Origin: Atherix ibis
Lineage: Eukaryota > Arthropoda > Insecta > Diptera > Athericidae
Assembly (NCBI GenBank): GCA_958298945.1
Contig: OY282607.1
Location: 81,743,868 to 81,807,867, forward strand
Direction of reading: 5' to 3'
DNA: 64,000 nt
The notes under the pieces are model-generated. The model was not told where the DNA came from. It saw only the letters and a program-made list of their open reading frames with translations, and ran no database searches. Position numbers and translations under genes: made by a program. Positions 48,066-59,654 of the stretch are shown piece after piece; the first letter of the stretch is position 1, and the number at the start of each line of letters is the position of its first letter.

Positions 48066-49989
48066 CTACTTTGATGAAGATGCCATTAATGTATAATATA
48101 ATAAGAAAAGAAAATTATTTGGAAAAAATAGTCTTATAAATTTTCTGCTTAATCTCGTATCTACATATTTATTTAAACATTCATAGTGAAAAGAGGATTG
48201 TTTGAAAGATTTAGCTAATAATTATACATATTTTTCTACGAAAATTAAGATATTAATATTTAAATATATAGAATTCTTCATATTATTGAACAAAATTATA
48301 ACATAATAGTAAATGTTACTATTTTTCCCATTTTTTCTTAATAATAATATTAATATTTACTGAAATATCCCATAAAATGATCCTCTTCAAATATTTATTC
48401 TTAAAACTTTTTCTTTAGTAATTTTTTGAACATTATTTAATTTTAAATAATAAATATTAATGTTAACCAAGTAATTTTATACTCGTACGTGTATTTATAA
48501 CTTATGGTGTTTAACCACAAATCACCTTTGTTATAATTTTTACTCATATTATTTCATATAAAAATTTATAAAATCATATTAAAATAAAATTGTAAAAAGT
48601 ATTTTCAAATTAATAAAGATAAAATTAAAATATTTTATCAATTAACGAATAAATTATAATGTCAAAAATATAAACAAGTTCAATTTATATCTTAATAATA
48701 AAAAAAATACTTTGAAATTGCTATAGAAAGATTTCTTTAAATTTCTTTTTTCGGAAAAACTAAAAAGAATTTTTTTTTGTTATAAAATTGATGATTTTAT
48801 AACAATTTAAATCATCAAAAAGCAATAGTTTATAACTAAACCCAATAACTTCAAATCAAATACAGAAACTCATATTTTTTATAAGTAATCAAAAATAAAT
48901 CTCAAAGCTAAAAATTTTATTATATTGTATTAAAAAATATAGTGCATAAAAAATAATTAATATATATTTCCATATTCTTAATAAGAAAGCCAATTTTGTG
49001 TAAATATCTAAACTAAGAAAAATATAAACAGTATTTTTTTTTTTAAAATGGTTAAAATTAACAAATGCAAAAATATTGTTTTAAAAATAAATACTCAATT
49101 TAAAGTATTTTAAATTTATCATATAATAATGGCAATTACTAATAAATTACTTGATAATAAGTAAAGGCAAATATGCAAAAGCATAAAATGAAAAGTCTAC
49201 AATTGCGTCTTGACATTAAGGTAAATGGGATAGTATTAACTTTAGGTGAAGATTTATCAAAAGGAATAATAATTAAAAGAAAATAAATATTAATTGAAGG
49301 AAATCATATCAATGAAGACCTTGATTTAGAATAAATATCGATTAAAATAATAAGATTTATTACACTTTCATTCATTTATGATGCAATAATAACAAAAGTG
49401 TACAGTTGACAAAGATTAAGAGTTTCAGTTTCACAATCACAACCGCAACAATACTAACTACAGTACTGAAGGGGCAACTATTATACTATTCGATACCACA
49501 TTTTACTCAAAACATACTCTTACCATACCACAGTATACATCATACTTTCGGTATACTATATTGCAGATACCACATTTTACCATAATAAACCATAATACAT
49601 AATATTATCGTTGATTGTTCAATATCAAAACAAAGAACAGCTCTACGCTAGTGCTTGTACAATGTGGCTTCAATGCATTTTGAACTACGTTCAGCAACAT
49701 TGATCAGCTGAAGCAGACCAGAATCTCGGAGTTGATCAACCACAATCAGACCAGATAAGAAAATCCCACGATACTCATTTGTTATGCTGGTAGATGTGGT
49801 ACTTGATTTGGCATAAATTGAGAACCAAATCGAAACTTAAACGTAAATATGCTCATACGATAAACTCACAATCAAATATTCGAGACGAAATCTTGTCCTG
49901 TAAAAGCACAAACAACTTTGCATTACACCAAAACAAAATATGCTCTCTGAACTATGCTGAACACCTACAAATATAGGTGGTGGTTTAAA

Positions 49990-50000
49990 GGGGGGGGGGG
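49990..50000. repeat. run of 11 G
   Basis: Homopolymer followed by CGCG in AT-rich DNA. Confidence 0.9.
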
Positions 50001-50138
50001 CGCGTTGGTAGGCTTTTTTGTATGATATGGAAATAGCTAATAAAGTTTACATATGCAGAAATACTATTCGCAAACGTACTCACACACACATGAGTACAAT
50101 TCCCATGGAAACAATCACCTCAGCTTAGTGGGTCCTAG

Positions 50139-50160
50139 GTGTGTGTGTGTGTGTGTGTGT
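50139..50160. repeat. GT microsatellite, 11 units
   Basis: A perfect dinucleotide run about 100 bases upstream of the TATA box of the cuticle gene. Confidence 0.95.
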
Positions 50161-50260
50161 AGAAGGCAACACATGTCCCCAGGCGACGACATCCAAACCT
50201 GAAGCGATTCATGGTAACAATGACTACCCCACTAATTGCTATCAATCGAACGGTTACTAA

Positions 50261-50298
50261 TATAAAAGCTCAACCGTTTCGTGGATAAGACATCAGTT
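50261..50298 (+). promoter_or_regulatory. core promoter of the cuticle gene (TATA + initiator)
   Basis: TATAAAA at 50261-50267 and TCAGTT at 50293-50298 are spaced as in a TATA-initiator fly promoter. Transcription would start at the A of TCA (50295), giving an 85-base leader before the ATG at 50380. Confidence 0.85.
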
Positions 50299-50379
50299 AC
50301 ATCTGAAACATTCAGACAAGTAATATCCTAACAAACTTTTATACCAAATAACCGTTTTTTTAAAACACCAACAATCAAA

Positions 50380-51281
50380 ATGTTCAAATTGGTATGTTGT
50401 TAAAAATATTACTTTAAAAAAAAAAGTTATTTTTATTTAAGAGATTTTTAAATAATTCCAAAACAAACAAACAAAAAACACAAAAACTACAGAAATTTTT
50501 ATATAAAAAAAATATCTTCAAGTGTTAATATAAGAAATAATTTTTATAAATTTTTAAAAATGTAAAACGGAATATTTTACAAAACTATAAATCGGGTTTT
50601 TGGATTCAAACTTTTTTTAAAACTATTTTTTTTTTCATTAATTTCTTAAAATTTTTCAATTACAAAAATCTTAGTTTTAAAATTGGAAATTATTTAAAAT
50701 TTTTAATATTATTTTGAATTATTTTTAATTGATTAAATTTTTATTTTTAAATATTTTATTTATTTAAAAATCTTACATAGTTCGTTGTTGCTTGCATCTT
50801 GGCTACCGCCTACGCTGCCCCAGCTCCAGGTGTTGTTGCTGTAGCACACCCAGTTGCTCATGTTGCGCATCCAGTTGCTGTTAGCCACTCATCAACGTAA
50901 GAATACACTCTTCATTGACCATATTGTTCAAAAAAAAGAAAGAAACAGAGCAGGAGCTTGAACAATATCAATTAATCATTCGATTATAATTTTTCTTTTC
51001 TATTATTTTTCATATAATTTTACGTCCGGCACTTCAAAACAACAATTTAAAAATAAAACCGAACAAACTATAGCCATGTTGTACATAGTGCTCCAGTTGT
51101 TAAGACTGTACTTGCTCATCATACTCCAGTCATTGCCCATCATGCTCCAGTCATCGCTCACCATACTCCAGTAATTGCCCACCATGCACCAGTCATCGCT
51201 CACCATGCTCCAATCGTAAGAACTGTTGCTGTTCCCGCTGTCCATCATGTCGCTGCACCACATGTCCTCGTCCATCATTAA
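50380..51281 (+). CDS. secreted cuticle-like structural protein, three exons
   Basis: Exons 50380-50391, 50781-50896 and 51074-51281, joined by GT-AG introns of 389 and 177 bases, encode 111 residues. Exon 1 holds only MFKL; exon 2 continues the signal peptide (FVVACILATAYA, cleavage likely before APAPG). The mature part is Ala/Val/His/Pro-rich: VAHPVAHVAHPVAV, then five near-identical units of the type AHH(A/T)PVI in exon 3, ending HHVAAPHVLVHH. There is no chitin-binding R&R domain, so it fits low-complexity insect cuticle proteins, secreted by epidermis into the exoskeleton. The tiny first exon interrupting the signal peptide is typical of cuticle genes. Function is inferred from composition and gene structure. 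Confidence 0.85.
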
Positions 51282-51437
51282 GGAGTACCTTTTATATAGC
51301 AAAATCGTCATAGACAAATTATAATTGATAATTTTGTTTAATTTGTATTATTATTTTGTACCTATGCACACACAACGTGTAAAACGGAATTTGATGCATT
51401 TTTTCAGAAAAAAAAAACAAAAAATATTATCTAAAAT

Positions 51438-51443
51438 AATAAA
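51438..51443 (+). terminator. possible polyadenylation signal of the cuticle gene
   Basis: First AATAAA after the stop codon, 157 bases downstream. In DNA this AT-rich the match is weak evidence. Confidence 0.35.
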
Positions 51444-51444
51444 A

Positions 51445-53211
51445 AAAAAATTTTACTGACAATTTTAAAAAAAACCTTTTTTTAATTCAAATCTGATCAT
51501 TTCGAACTGCAACAATTTTATTTTTAAAAGGAGAAAATTCTTGAAGAAATACTTTGAAAAAATATCGAGAAAATTTTCGATAATTAAAAAGGATATGAGT
51601 TAATTTTTTCTATTTATTTTTACAGTCCATTAAATAAATGAATAAATACCAATTTCAGACTACGAATTTAATGGCATAAAAGCATATTTTGATTACTTCA
51701 TATTATACGAGTATACATATGGTTGTGTATTATGTGAGAATTTAGTTTTTTTTTTACTTATATTCTCGGATCTATCGAGAATTAATAGAAGGCACAATAT
51801 AATGGGATAATATATAAAAGATATGCTTGTATCTAAAAGTACAATTCATATATAGCCTTAAACTAACGATCTGGATCAGATAAGATTAATAGTAGAATCA
51901 AACGAATTTCATAAACCCTTAAACAACCAGACATAAAGACAGCTGATAGATTGACATTGACTGACCCAAAAACGTTTCCTACTCTATCATCTAAAAATAG
52001 CGTCCTAGTTCCTATTTTAGTACAGAAATTGTACAATATTAACTGAAATTGATACTATTCAGAAATGGAAGAATATAAAAAAAAAATATAATACACGTAA
52101 AGTATGAGTTTATACCATAAATAAGGGAATATTCTTCAAAAGAATACCAACAAATATGTGTATATGAGAAGATTCGAAATGGACACTATAATGTTTACAA
52201 GCTTCTGTACAATGGTTAAAAGAATGTAAGAATTGCTTAAGATTGTTTCTACTCGATTACATTTAGATTAATTACTAAACAAACAGTTTAAATAAGAATT
52301 GGGCCATTGTCTATTGTAATTTCTGTCTTTATTTTGATTAAGAAATGAATATCCTTAAACTGATTGCATAATTTCCTACTCCAGTCGGAAATATCCCTTT
52401 TCTAACCAATTTGGATTTCTATTTCCTAAATTTGAAAAGAACAGTTCAGCTATGCAATTACAATCGATTCTTAAATTGTCTGAACGTATTCAAAAAAATA
52501 AATTGACAAAAATGTTATATGGACTATTTTATCACCTTCCCAACAAAAATATCATCAAGATTATTTTAACTAGAATAAATGTTATTATAACCAAATAGTA
52601 ATGACATTTTATAAAAAAAAACACTTTAATAATCTAATATTATCTATTATATAGTGAATAGATATCGCTTACAGATATTTTACTTTTGAATCCAATCTTT
52701 ATTCAGAAGAAAAATGGATTGTCTATCAAAAATTCTATTTAATTTTAATGAAAAGCCAATTAATTTTTTCTCTCTTTATATTGTTGAAAATTGATTTTAT
52801 TAATTTTCCAATTTATTTTTAAAAAAAAGTAATTTCACGTTGTTATTACTGAAAAGTGTATTTAAATTTTAAAATATGCGTTGGAAAAAATACCAAAACG
52901 CATGTTGAGTGCATAAAGTATGTTTTGGTGGGTGTCTAGAATATTTTGTGGTTACTGTCTTTGTTATGAGTTCTCATACGATCTGCTGCTGCGTATCAAA
53001 ACAAACATGTCTCGCCCGTTAATAAACTTTTCTATTTTTTTTAAATATTAATTAAAAAAAAAAAAATAAATACTATCGCAACAGTTCTCTAACTTATATC
53101 ATAAAATCTAAATTATTTTAATTAACACGTGTGATTAATGAGAGAAAAAATATTTTTATAATAAAAAAAAAATAAATTGGCATTTGTTTTTATAATTTTT
53201 TTTTTTTGCAG
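51445..53211. other. AT-rich stretch between cuticle gene and receptor exon
   Basis: Read for receptor exons covering TM1-TM3 and found none. Probably receptor intron. It ends in a T-rich tract and TTTGCAG acceptor at 53205-53211. Confidence 0.6.
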
Positions 53212-54626
53212 ATTCTTAGCAATTTGGTGGCCATTAAAATTACAAATAACAAAACGGCGGGCACGTTTAATGATTTTTTGTATTTGGGTAATTGCTTTGG
53301 GATCAACTATACCTTGGGCGCTATTTTTCGATTTGGTAACTGTTATACCAAAAGCGCCTGAGGTGCAAATGTGCATTGAAGTATGGCCACCAGGAACCGA
53401 TGGAACTTTATATTTTTTATTAGCCAATTTGGTGGCATGCTATTTATTACCGATGGCATTAATAACACTTTGCTACATATTGATTTGGATTAAAGTTTGG
53501 ACAAGATCGATTCCTGGAGATTCGAAAGATGCCCAAATGGATCGTATGCAACAAAAATCAAAAGTAAAAGTTGTTAAGATGTTGGTAGCTGTTGTTATAC
53601 TATTTGTTTTGTCTTGGCTACCACTCTATGTCATTTTTGCTCGAATTAAATTAGGTAAGATAGAATTATCTAATACTATCGAACAAATGAGATTTGATTT
53701 TATTTGATTTTATTTTATTGTCTCAATTAAAAGGTGGTGAAAGGAGTATGCGTGAAGAAGAAATTTTAGAATTTGCAACCCCAATCGCACAATGGCTTGG
53801 ATCATCGAATTCTTGTATTAATCCTATTTTGTATGCATTTTTCAATAAAAAGTATCGTCGTGGATTTGCTGCTATTGTCAAGTCAAGAACTTGTTGTGGA
53901 CGGTTAAGGTAAGTTTTTTCCTATTTAAAATTTATTAATAATCTTTATTATTAATTAAAATGAATAATTTTAAAAATATTCTTTGTGTTTACAGATATTA
54001 TGAGAATGTTCATGTTGCATCATCATCGACTAGTACAAGGAAATCATCTCATTATCAAAATAGTACTAAAAAGGGACCATACAGTCCATCGATCAAATCA
54101 GATGCTGTATCTCATATCTATGAATATCGAACTGGACGCCAGCATAATATCATTGCTAAGCAAGATAGCAACCTATCACGCCAAATGTTGTTGAAACAAG
54201 ACAGTAATGTATCTAAGCAATCATTGCTAAAACAAGATTCGCATGGATCACGACAGATGCTTATCAAACAAGAGAGTGCAGGTGGTGTATTCCGTCAAGA
54301 TAGTAACGCCTCATGTCAGATGCTTCTAAAGCAGGATAGCTCCGGATCTAGGCAGGATTCCCAGGTCTCATGCATTGACACTAAGCGCAGTCAACTAATG
54401 CGTCAGGATTCTGATCTATCGAAAATGGACTCATTCTCAACTCAAGACAGCATATCGATTGATTCCCGCCGTGGTATATTTTGTAAACAAGATACCCAAA
54501 TTTCGTACATTGAAAACCGACGAAACTGCCTTTCAAGACAGGGCAGCAGTGTCTCGTTCATCGAACACAAACGCCAACAGCTCGTCAAACAAGATTCAAT
54601 CAGCTCATTTGCTGACGAGAGGCCAG
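53212..54626 (+). CDS. class A neuropeptide-type GPCR, 3 exons (TM4 to tail)
   Basis: Exons 53212-53654, 53734-53908 and 53995-54626 are joined by 79- and 86-base GT-AG introns in matching phase. The first starts with the last base of the Arg codon of the DR motif, followed by [18 protein letters not shown], so TM1-TM3 are encoded upstream. TM4 is [23 protein letters not shown]2 has Cys in [12 protein letters not shown]5 is in [22 protein letters not shown]3 is basic ([10 protein letters not shown]). TM6 ends [15 protein letters not shown] (SWLP in place of CWLP). TM7 has [13 protein letters not shown] (NPxxY form). Helix 8 is NKKYRRGF, followed by a CC pair. The tail carries about twelve KQDS-like repeats. 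It would sit in the plasma membrane of neurons or target cells and signal through G proteins. It fits the peptide-receptor branch; I cannot name the ligand. If the donor at 54627 is not used, a stop follows at 54632. Confidence 0.92.
54160..54612 (+). repeat. KQDS repeat array in the receptor tail
   Basis: About twelve degenerate copies of (L)x(K/R)QDS at 10-16 residue spacing, for example [47 protein letters not shown]. Many have Leu/Val at -5 and Lys/Arg at -3 to the Ser, the pattern preferred by basophilic kinases such as PKD. This part lies after helix 8, in the cytoplasm. Confidence 0.85.
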
Positions 54627-55344
54627 GTAGATAACCTTAACCACAATCTATTCATGTGTATTAATATTATTTGATGTTTTTTGCTTAAATCACATTTTAT
54701 CACCAGTTTGCATTTGTTACTGATTTATTCAAAAAATTCTAACCATTTAGCACTGCATTTATTTATGTGCTTTGCACACTCCCCATCAATGTTCTATAAA
54801 TAAATAAGTTTGCACGATTCGATTATGAGTATTATGGTAAATTTTCGTATAACAAATAATAGAAAAAAAAGAAGAAAGAAATCAAATCGAAACATACTAA
54901 CTCGCCTGTTCCGAATCTTGGGTGAGTAGACTAAATGTATCTAAGTGGATATTAATAGGAAGAAAGTATTCCAATAAAATCAATGTCAATGTGATCTTGG
55001 TATCAATATTATTATTCTCGTTTGCCTTGGCTGAATAATAACAGTAGTACACACTAACAGTAGTATATATAAATAGCAGCAAATGCGATTTGATTTTTTA
55101 GCATTTTTAGATTTATTCACACATAAAACAGATGCTGCATACACGGAATATGGTACCATCAGAAACACGCATTCGATATTTGATATTATTGAACAGCAAT
55201 TGAATATAGATTTATAAATTATAACGAAAAATATATTCGAATAAAGAAATATACAAAAAGAAATAGAAGAATTATTTTAATAAAAATACTGTTAAATAAA
55301 CACTTTCGAAAATATGATCTGGTTACCCCACTCATCTGGCACAG

Positions 55345-55436
55345 ACGACGAACTTATAAAAATACACATACCACCACCTCCTTGGCAATTCACTAGCAGA
55401 TTGCTGAACAAGTTCAAATTATATCAACTTACTTAA
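55345..55436 (+). CDS. candidate terminal exon of the receptor
   Basis: After an acceptor (CTCATCTGGCACAG) the sequence continues the receptor in the right phase: the lone G of the donor at 54626 plus AC gives Asp. The frame reads DDELIKIHIPPPPWQF, then TSRLLNKFKLYQLT and a stop at 55434-55436. The reading is protein-like (acidic start, PPPPW) and the local base composition is less AT-rich than the flanks. There is no internal donor, so it would be a last exon. RNA evidence is lacking, hence the moderate score. Confidence 0.5.
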
Positions 55437-55439
55437 GAG

Positions 55440-57159
55440 TCTATTCGATTTTTATATATTATATAAATCGAAAATGTCATATATTGAATGCTCACAATTT
55501 AATTGAAGTACTTTAGTAGTTTTCTATTTTTTTAAAAAGCAGATTAATGGGCGAATTTGCTATGACATAGTTAATTTGTCTAATCTAAACTGGGTCATAT
55601 GGCGCTAAGTAAGTATTCTACTATATTTTTCGACATAGGCGTCAGTCCATATTTACTTTGCTCTTCTCTACGCCAATTATCTTCATAGATACAAATATAC
55701 GTATTAGCTTTATTGTTATATATCATCATTTAATATTCTATCTAAATTCATTAACTAATAGAATCTAATATATTGTATGCAAATTTATACATATCCGAAG
55801 ATACTTCATTATCTTTAATAGAAATAATTATAGAGAACTTATTATATGAATTATATCGGCAGTAAAAAAAAAAGAACCAAAATAAATTACTTAATACAAA
55901 CAAGTATGTAAATCTATAAAAGTAATAATATTTCCTTCATTTTTAATATATGTTCGTCTATACAATAAACATGCCCGACGATATATTTAATCCAATTCTA
56001 TTAATATAAACCAAAAATCCAACAAAAAAAAATTATTTTATATTAAAAGAAAAAGGAAACAGCACAAATACTAAAGTTAAATCCTTCATAAGTCCTATTA
56101 TAAAAATTTGACTTTTATATATTCTTGACATTTTAATGGACTTATATGTGCGGAAAATTAGATATTTAATGATGTAACTTTTGGTCTAATAAATATTATG
56201 TGATGGCTATCATTTTGATTGTCTATTAAATTTGTTGTTAGCTAATTGCTTTTGTATGAACAGAAAATAACAAAAAAAAAAATAACAAAAAAAAAGTTAT
56301 TTCCTTTTCGAATATATTAATTCAAATTTCAATGACTTTTGTAGCTTAGTTTATTATAAAACACAAAATAATATACACATATGTATTATATATAGAGATA
56401 GGCGTCTAACTAAATTTTTTGGTAATTTTAAGAGGATTTATTTGGATTAATGATTTACCATTTTAAGATTACAATATTTATATATATGTTATATACAAGT
56501 ATACTCGTACTTATTCATAATAAAAAGGAACAGAAAACATAATGGTTAGTATTATTTATGAATTTTATTTAGTCTTTTTTTAATAGGAAAAAAAAACTTT
56601 CCTAGAAAAATCATTTTTTTAAAAAGAATTCTTTTTTAAACAAATCGTAAAAAAATATAGTAAAATACTAATTATAATATAAAAATTTTCAATTAAAATC
56701 AATAAAATTTTCAATTTTCTTAAAGAAAATACTAAATTTTAATTTTAATATTTTTATTATCTAAAGAAAAATAAAAAGGAACCCACATAATAAGTGTCTC
56801 CATTAATCAGTGTTGAAATTTTCTCACCATTAGCGAAGACACAACTAGCATATTACGTTTATGAAAATCAAAACGAAAATATCAACTGTCCTATAATCTG
56901 TGGCACAAACCAAAATAAATTTAATGCTTTTACCAGGTTTTTCGTAAAAATAAAACTGTTTTCTCTAAAAAAAATGTTACAATTTTATTAGTTAGCAATG
57001 AAATTTTTTAACAAATTTATTTAAAATAAATTATTAGGCAAAACTTTTCAAAAAAAAAATAAAATTCTTCAAAATAATAAGAATTTCAAAAATAAAGAAA
57101 ATATTATCGAAACATTGTTTATTCTATTAGTTCAATTATCAATAAGCAAAGAAGAAATA
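55440..57159. other. AT-rich stretch without a gene
   Basis: Probably receptor 3' UTR or intron. No coding segment recognised. Confidence 0.55.
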
Positions 57160-58465
57160 TTGGGTTGTCCGGAAAGTAATTTCGTTGTTTTCCAACAGAG
57201 GATTTAATTGTATTTTTTCACAACCAACTTCACACTTAAACCGTATAATCATATGTATTTTGATAGCTGACATAGCAAGGCTTGCTTGTGAAAAAATTCG
57301 ATTGATTCTGCATAGCAGTTTTTGGTTGATACACTTTTAAATATTGAACGTGAAAAACAACATTTTCGACATATTTTACTTTTTTTACTATAGAAAAGAT
57401 AAAAATGCTGTTCAAGCAAAAAAAAAATTATCTGATATGTATGGAGAAGATGGTGATAAGTGAGCGCCAGCGCCAAAACTGTTTTGCAAAATTTCGATGC
57501 CACAATTTTGATCTCGAAGATGAACCACGTTCTGGACGGCCAGTTGAAGCTGATGAAGACGCAATAAAGCCATTAATTGATGCAAATCAGCGAATAACAA
57601 CTCGTTAGATCGCTGAGAGATTAAATTTATCAAATTAGACCGTTCATGATCATTTGATCATCGGCTAGGTTTTATCTTGAAGCTCGACATATAGGTTCCT
57701 CAACTTCTTACGGAAAAAAATTTGTGCCATCGCATTGATGTTTGTGATTTGCTTCTCAAACGCCAAGAAAATTATCATTTTTGAAGCGTATCATCACTGG
57801 AGACGAGAAATGGATTGTCTAAAATAATGTTAAGCACAAAAGATCCTGGAGTAGAAAAGATGAATCCGCTCAAAGCACTTAGAAAGCTTATATTCATCAA
57901 AAAAAGGTTATGCTATATGTTTGGTGGAATTTCAAAGGAATCGTTTATTTTGAGCTTCTACCGAGCAACACAACGATCAATTCTGAAGTGTACTATCATC
58001 AGTTGGATAAATTGAATGATTCACTTAAAGAAAAAATTCCAGAATTGGTCAATAGGAAAGGTATAGTGTTCCAACAGGATAGTGCGAAACCACATACAAC
58101 TGTGACCAGTCGGCAAAAGCTTTTAGGGCTTAGATGGGATATACAACTATGCCCACCATACTCTCCAGATCTAGCATCTTCTAATTATCATTTGTTCCGG
58201 TCTCTTCAAAAAATTTTTAGACTGTAAAATATTTAATTCAAATTTGAAGATCAAAAATAATTTGGATCAGTTTTTTGCCAACAAAGTTTTTGCTATAAAA
58301 TAAAATTTTTTATGAGCATGTAATCATTCTACTGCCAGAAAGAGGGCAAAGGGTATTGGATCAGACTGAAAAATATTTAATGAAATAAAATATTAATTTA
58401 CTATAAGAAAATCGTCTTTAATTTTTATAAATAAAAAAAACGAAATTACTTCCCGGACAACCTAA
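57160..58465 (+). mobile_element. mariner family 3, full-length copy
   Basis: Flanked by TA (57158-57159, 58466-58467). Ends TTGGGTTGTCCGGAAAG and, inverted, TTAGGTTGTCCGGGAAG, with the similarity running about 30 bases. Length 1,306 bases. The TIR and protein are close in style to cecropia/Hsmar1-like mariners. The truncated relative is at 8813-9564. Confidence 0.95.
57343..58388 (+). pseudogene. mariner transposase pseudogene (family 3)
   Basis: The start codon is mutated to ATT (57343; ATG in the copy at 8981). A frameshift follows in the HTH, then LEDEPRSGRPVEADEDAIK is open to a stop at 57606. The catalytic half has FLKRIITGDEKWIV (first Asp), MLYVWWNFKGIVYFELLPSN, VFQQDSAKPHTTVTS (second Asp) and YSPDLASSNYHLF, where Asn stands at the third Asp position, 34 residues after the second. 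The C-terminus runs to the stop at 58386-58388. Inactive by several independent changes. Confidence 0.9.
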
Positions 58466-59570
58466 TAATAGAAGATTCAGAAATTTAATTTGAAGAAAAC
58501 CTTTAAAAGACAAATTAATTTTACAATGATATTAATGAAAATTTCTATTTCATATAAAATACTTTGTGATGTTTTCTTTTTTTTTAAGATTAACTTATTA
58601 AATACTTACCATTTTAAAGTTAAAAAGAAGAGCAATATGATAAAATTTAAATAATAACAGTTAAATTTACCCTCCAACGCATTCTAAGAAATTTTTTTTA
58701 AAAAAAAGTCCTTTTTTGCGATTGAATTTGTCTAATCAAAATATTGATTTTTCTTATAGAATTATATACTGGATATACTCGCCTAATTGATTTACTGGTT
58801 TAACGATTTTTTATCAATTTTTTTTAGTCATCAGAATTGATTCGTACCTCTCTGTATTAGGACTATTTTTTTTTCTCTAGAACTCGTATAAGTATACTCT
58901 AGTTGAAAGCACAGAAATTTTTCCAAGAAAAATTTCTTATGTTAATCAATTTGCTAAGAAAAATTGTTTACTACAAAATTCTCTGTAGCACGCACAAAAT
59001 AAAGCTTCTTAGAAGTTGTTTTCTCAATTTTCTTAAACCATTTTCTACTCTTTGTCAAAAGTGCTTTGTTCTCATGGTATTTCTGACAAAGTTTTCCTAA
59101 GCACCTTAAGAAGAAAATATTACATTTGCAAAATTAAATTTTTAATATACAATAGTATAGATAATCTCATTTGTAGACTCAGCAAATATTTTTTCAACAA
59201 TTTAATCAATCAGAAAAAATTTAAAAATTGTTTCCTCATTTTTTTTTACAACTTAAGGTAGATAGGTATATGGTTAAAGAGTTTTTAGCTAAAAATTACT
59301 CGTAAAATATTTCTGTACGAACATCTAAAACAATACTCGTAAACATCGTGAATTTTATATTGTAAAATAAGCTGATCAATGTTTCGCATTATTATCACTG
59401 TTGTTTTATTATTATTTTTACAATTTGCTTAAGCACATGCTTTTATATACAAATATTGATATTTATAACTTTATTTAATTATGTTTCCTATCCCCTTAAA
59501 AAAAAACCAAACCAATACGCTTGTGTGTGAAGAAAACAGAAAATTTATCGAAATAATTAATAACAGATTT
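58466..59570. other. AT-rich stretch without a gene
   Basis: No coding or repeat signal recognised; probably intron. Confidence 0.55.
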
Positions 59571-59576
59571 TGATAG

Positions 59577-59648
59577 TTACCAGCGGCTCTATGGTGGACG
59601 GCGATACTATCCCATCCGAAGATCGAAATGTTCAACGAAGCGTTTTGA
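59577..59648 (+). CDS. candidate 72-base exon, possibly alternative receptor exon
   Basis: A GC-richer island with a strong donor (A|GTAAGT at 59649) and an acceptor at GATAG (59576). In the phase of the receptor donor at 54626 it reads SGSMVDGDTIPSEDRN and then VQRSVL, acidic and Ser-rich like the receptor tail, and keeps phase 1 at both ends. The stronger-looking acceptor CCAG at 59583 would need a phase 2 partner. It may be an alternative 3' exon of the receptor that skips 55345-55436, or an exon of another gene. No later exon was found before the window ends. Confidence 0.45.
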   Translation, partial: LPAALWWTAILSHPKIEMFNEAF

Positions 59649-59654
59649 GTAAGT

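Larger units (their letters stand above)
48070..50260. other. AT-rich stretch upstream of the cuticle gene
   Basis: No supported gene. Bases 49600-49760 are less AT-rich. An 11-base G run lies at 49990-50000 and an 11-unit GT repeat at 50139-50160, both close to the cuticle gene promoter. Confidence 0.55.

Noticed and set aside
51003..51317. A 104-codon minus-strand frame rich in Met, Ser, Asp and Trp
   Set aside because: It is the mirror of cuticle exon 3 and its GCTCACCAT-type repeats; the sense strand has signal peptide, splice sites and promoter.
53177..53211. ATG at 53177 as the start of the receptor protein
   Set aside because: The bases before 53212 are a T-rich intron end (TTTGCAG). 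The real exon begins after it, and the receptor would otherwise lack TM1-TM3.
53122..53427. Minus-strand frame over the receptor exon
   Set aside because: Antisense to TM4 and ECL2 coding sequence, with no domain of its own.
59584..59648. Alternative acceptor CCAG at 59583 for the small exon
   Set aside because: It is the better acceptor by sequence, but its phase does not fit the only visible upstream donor at 54626. It is kept only as an option in the feature note.
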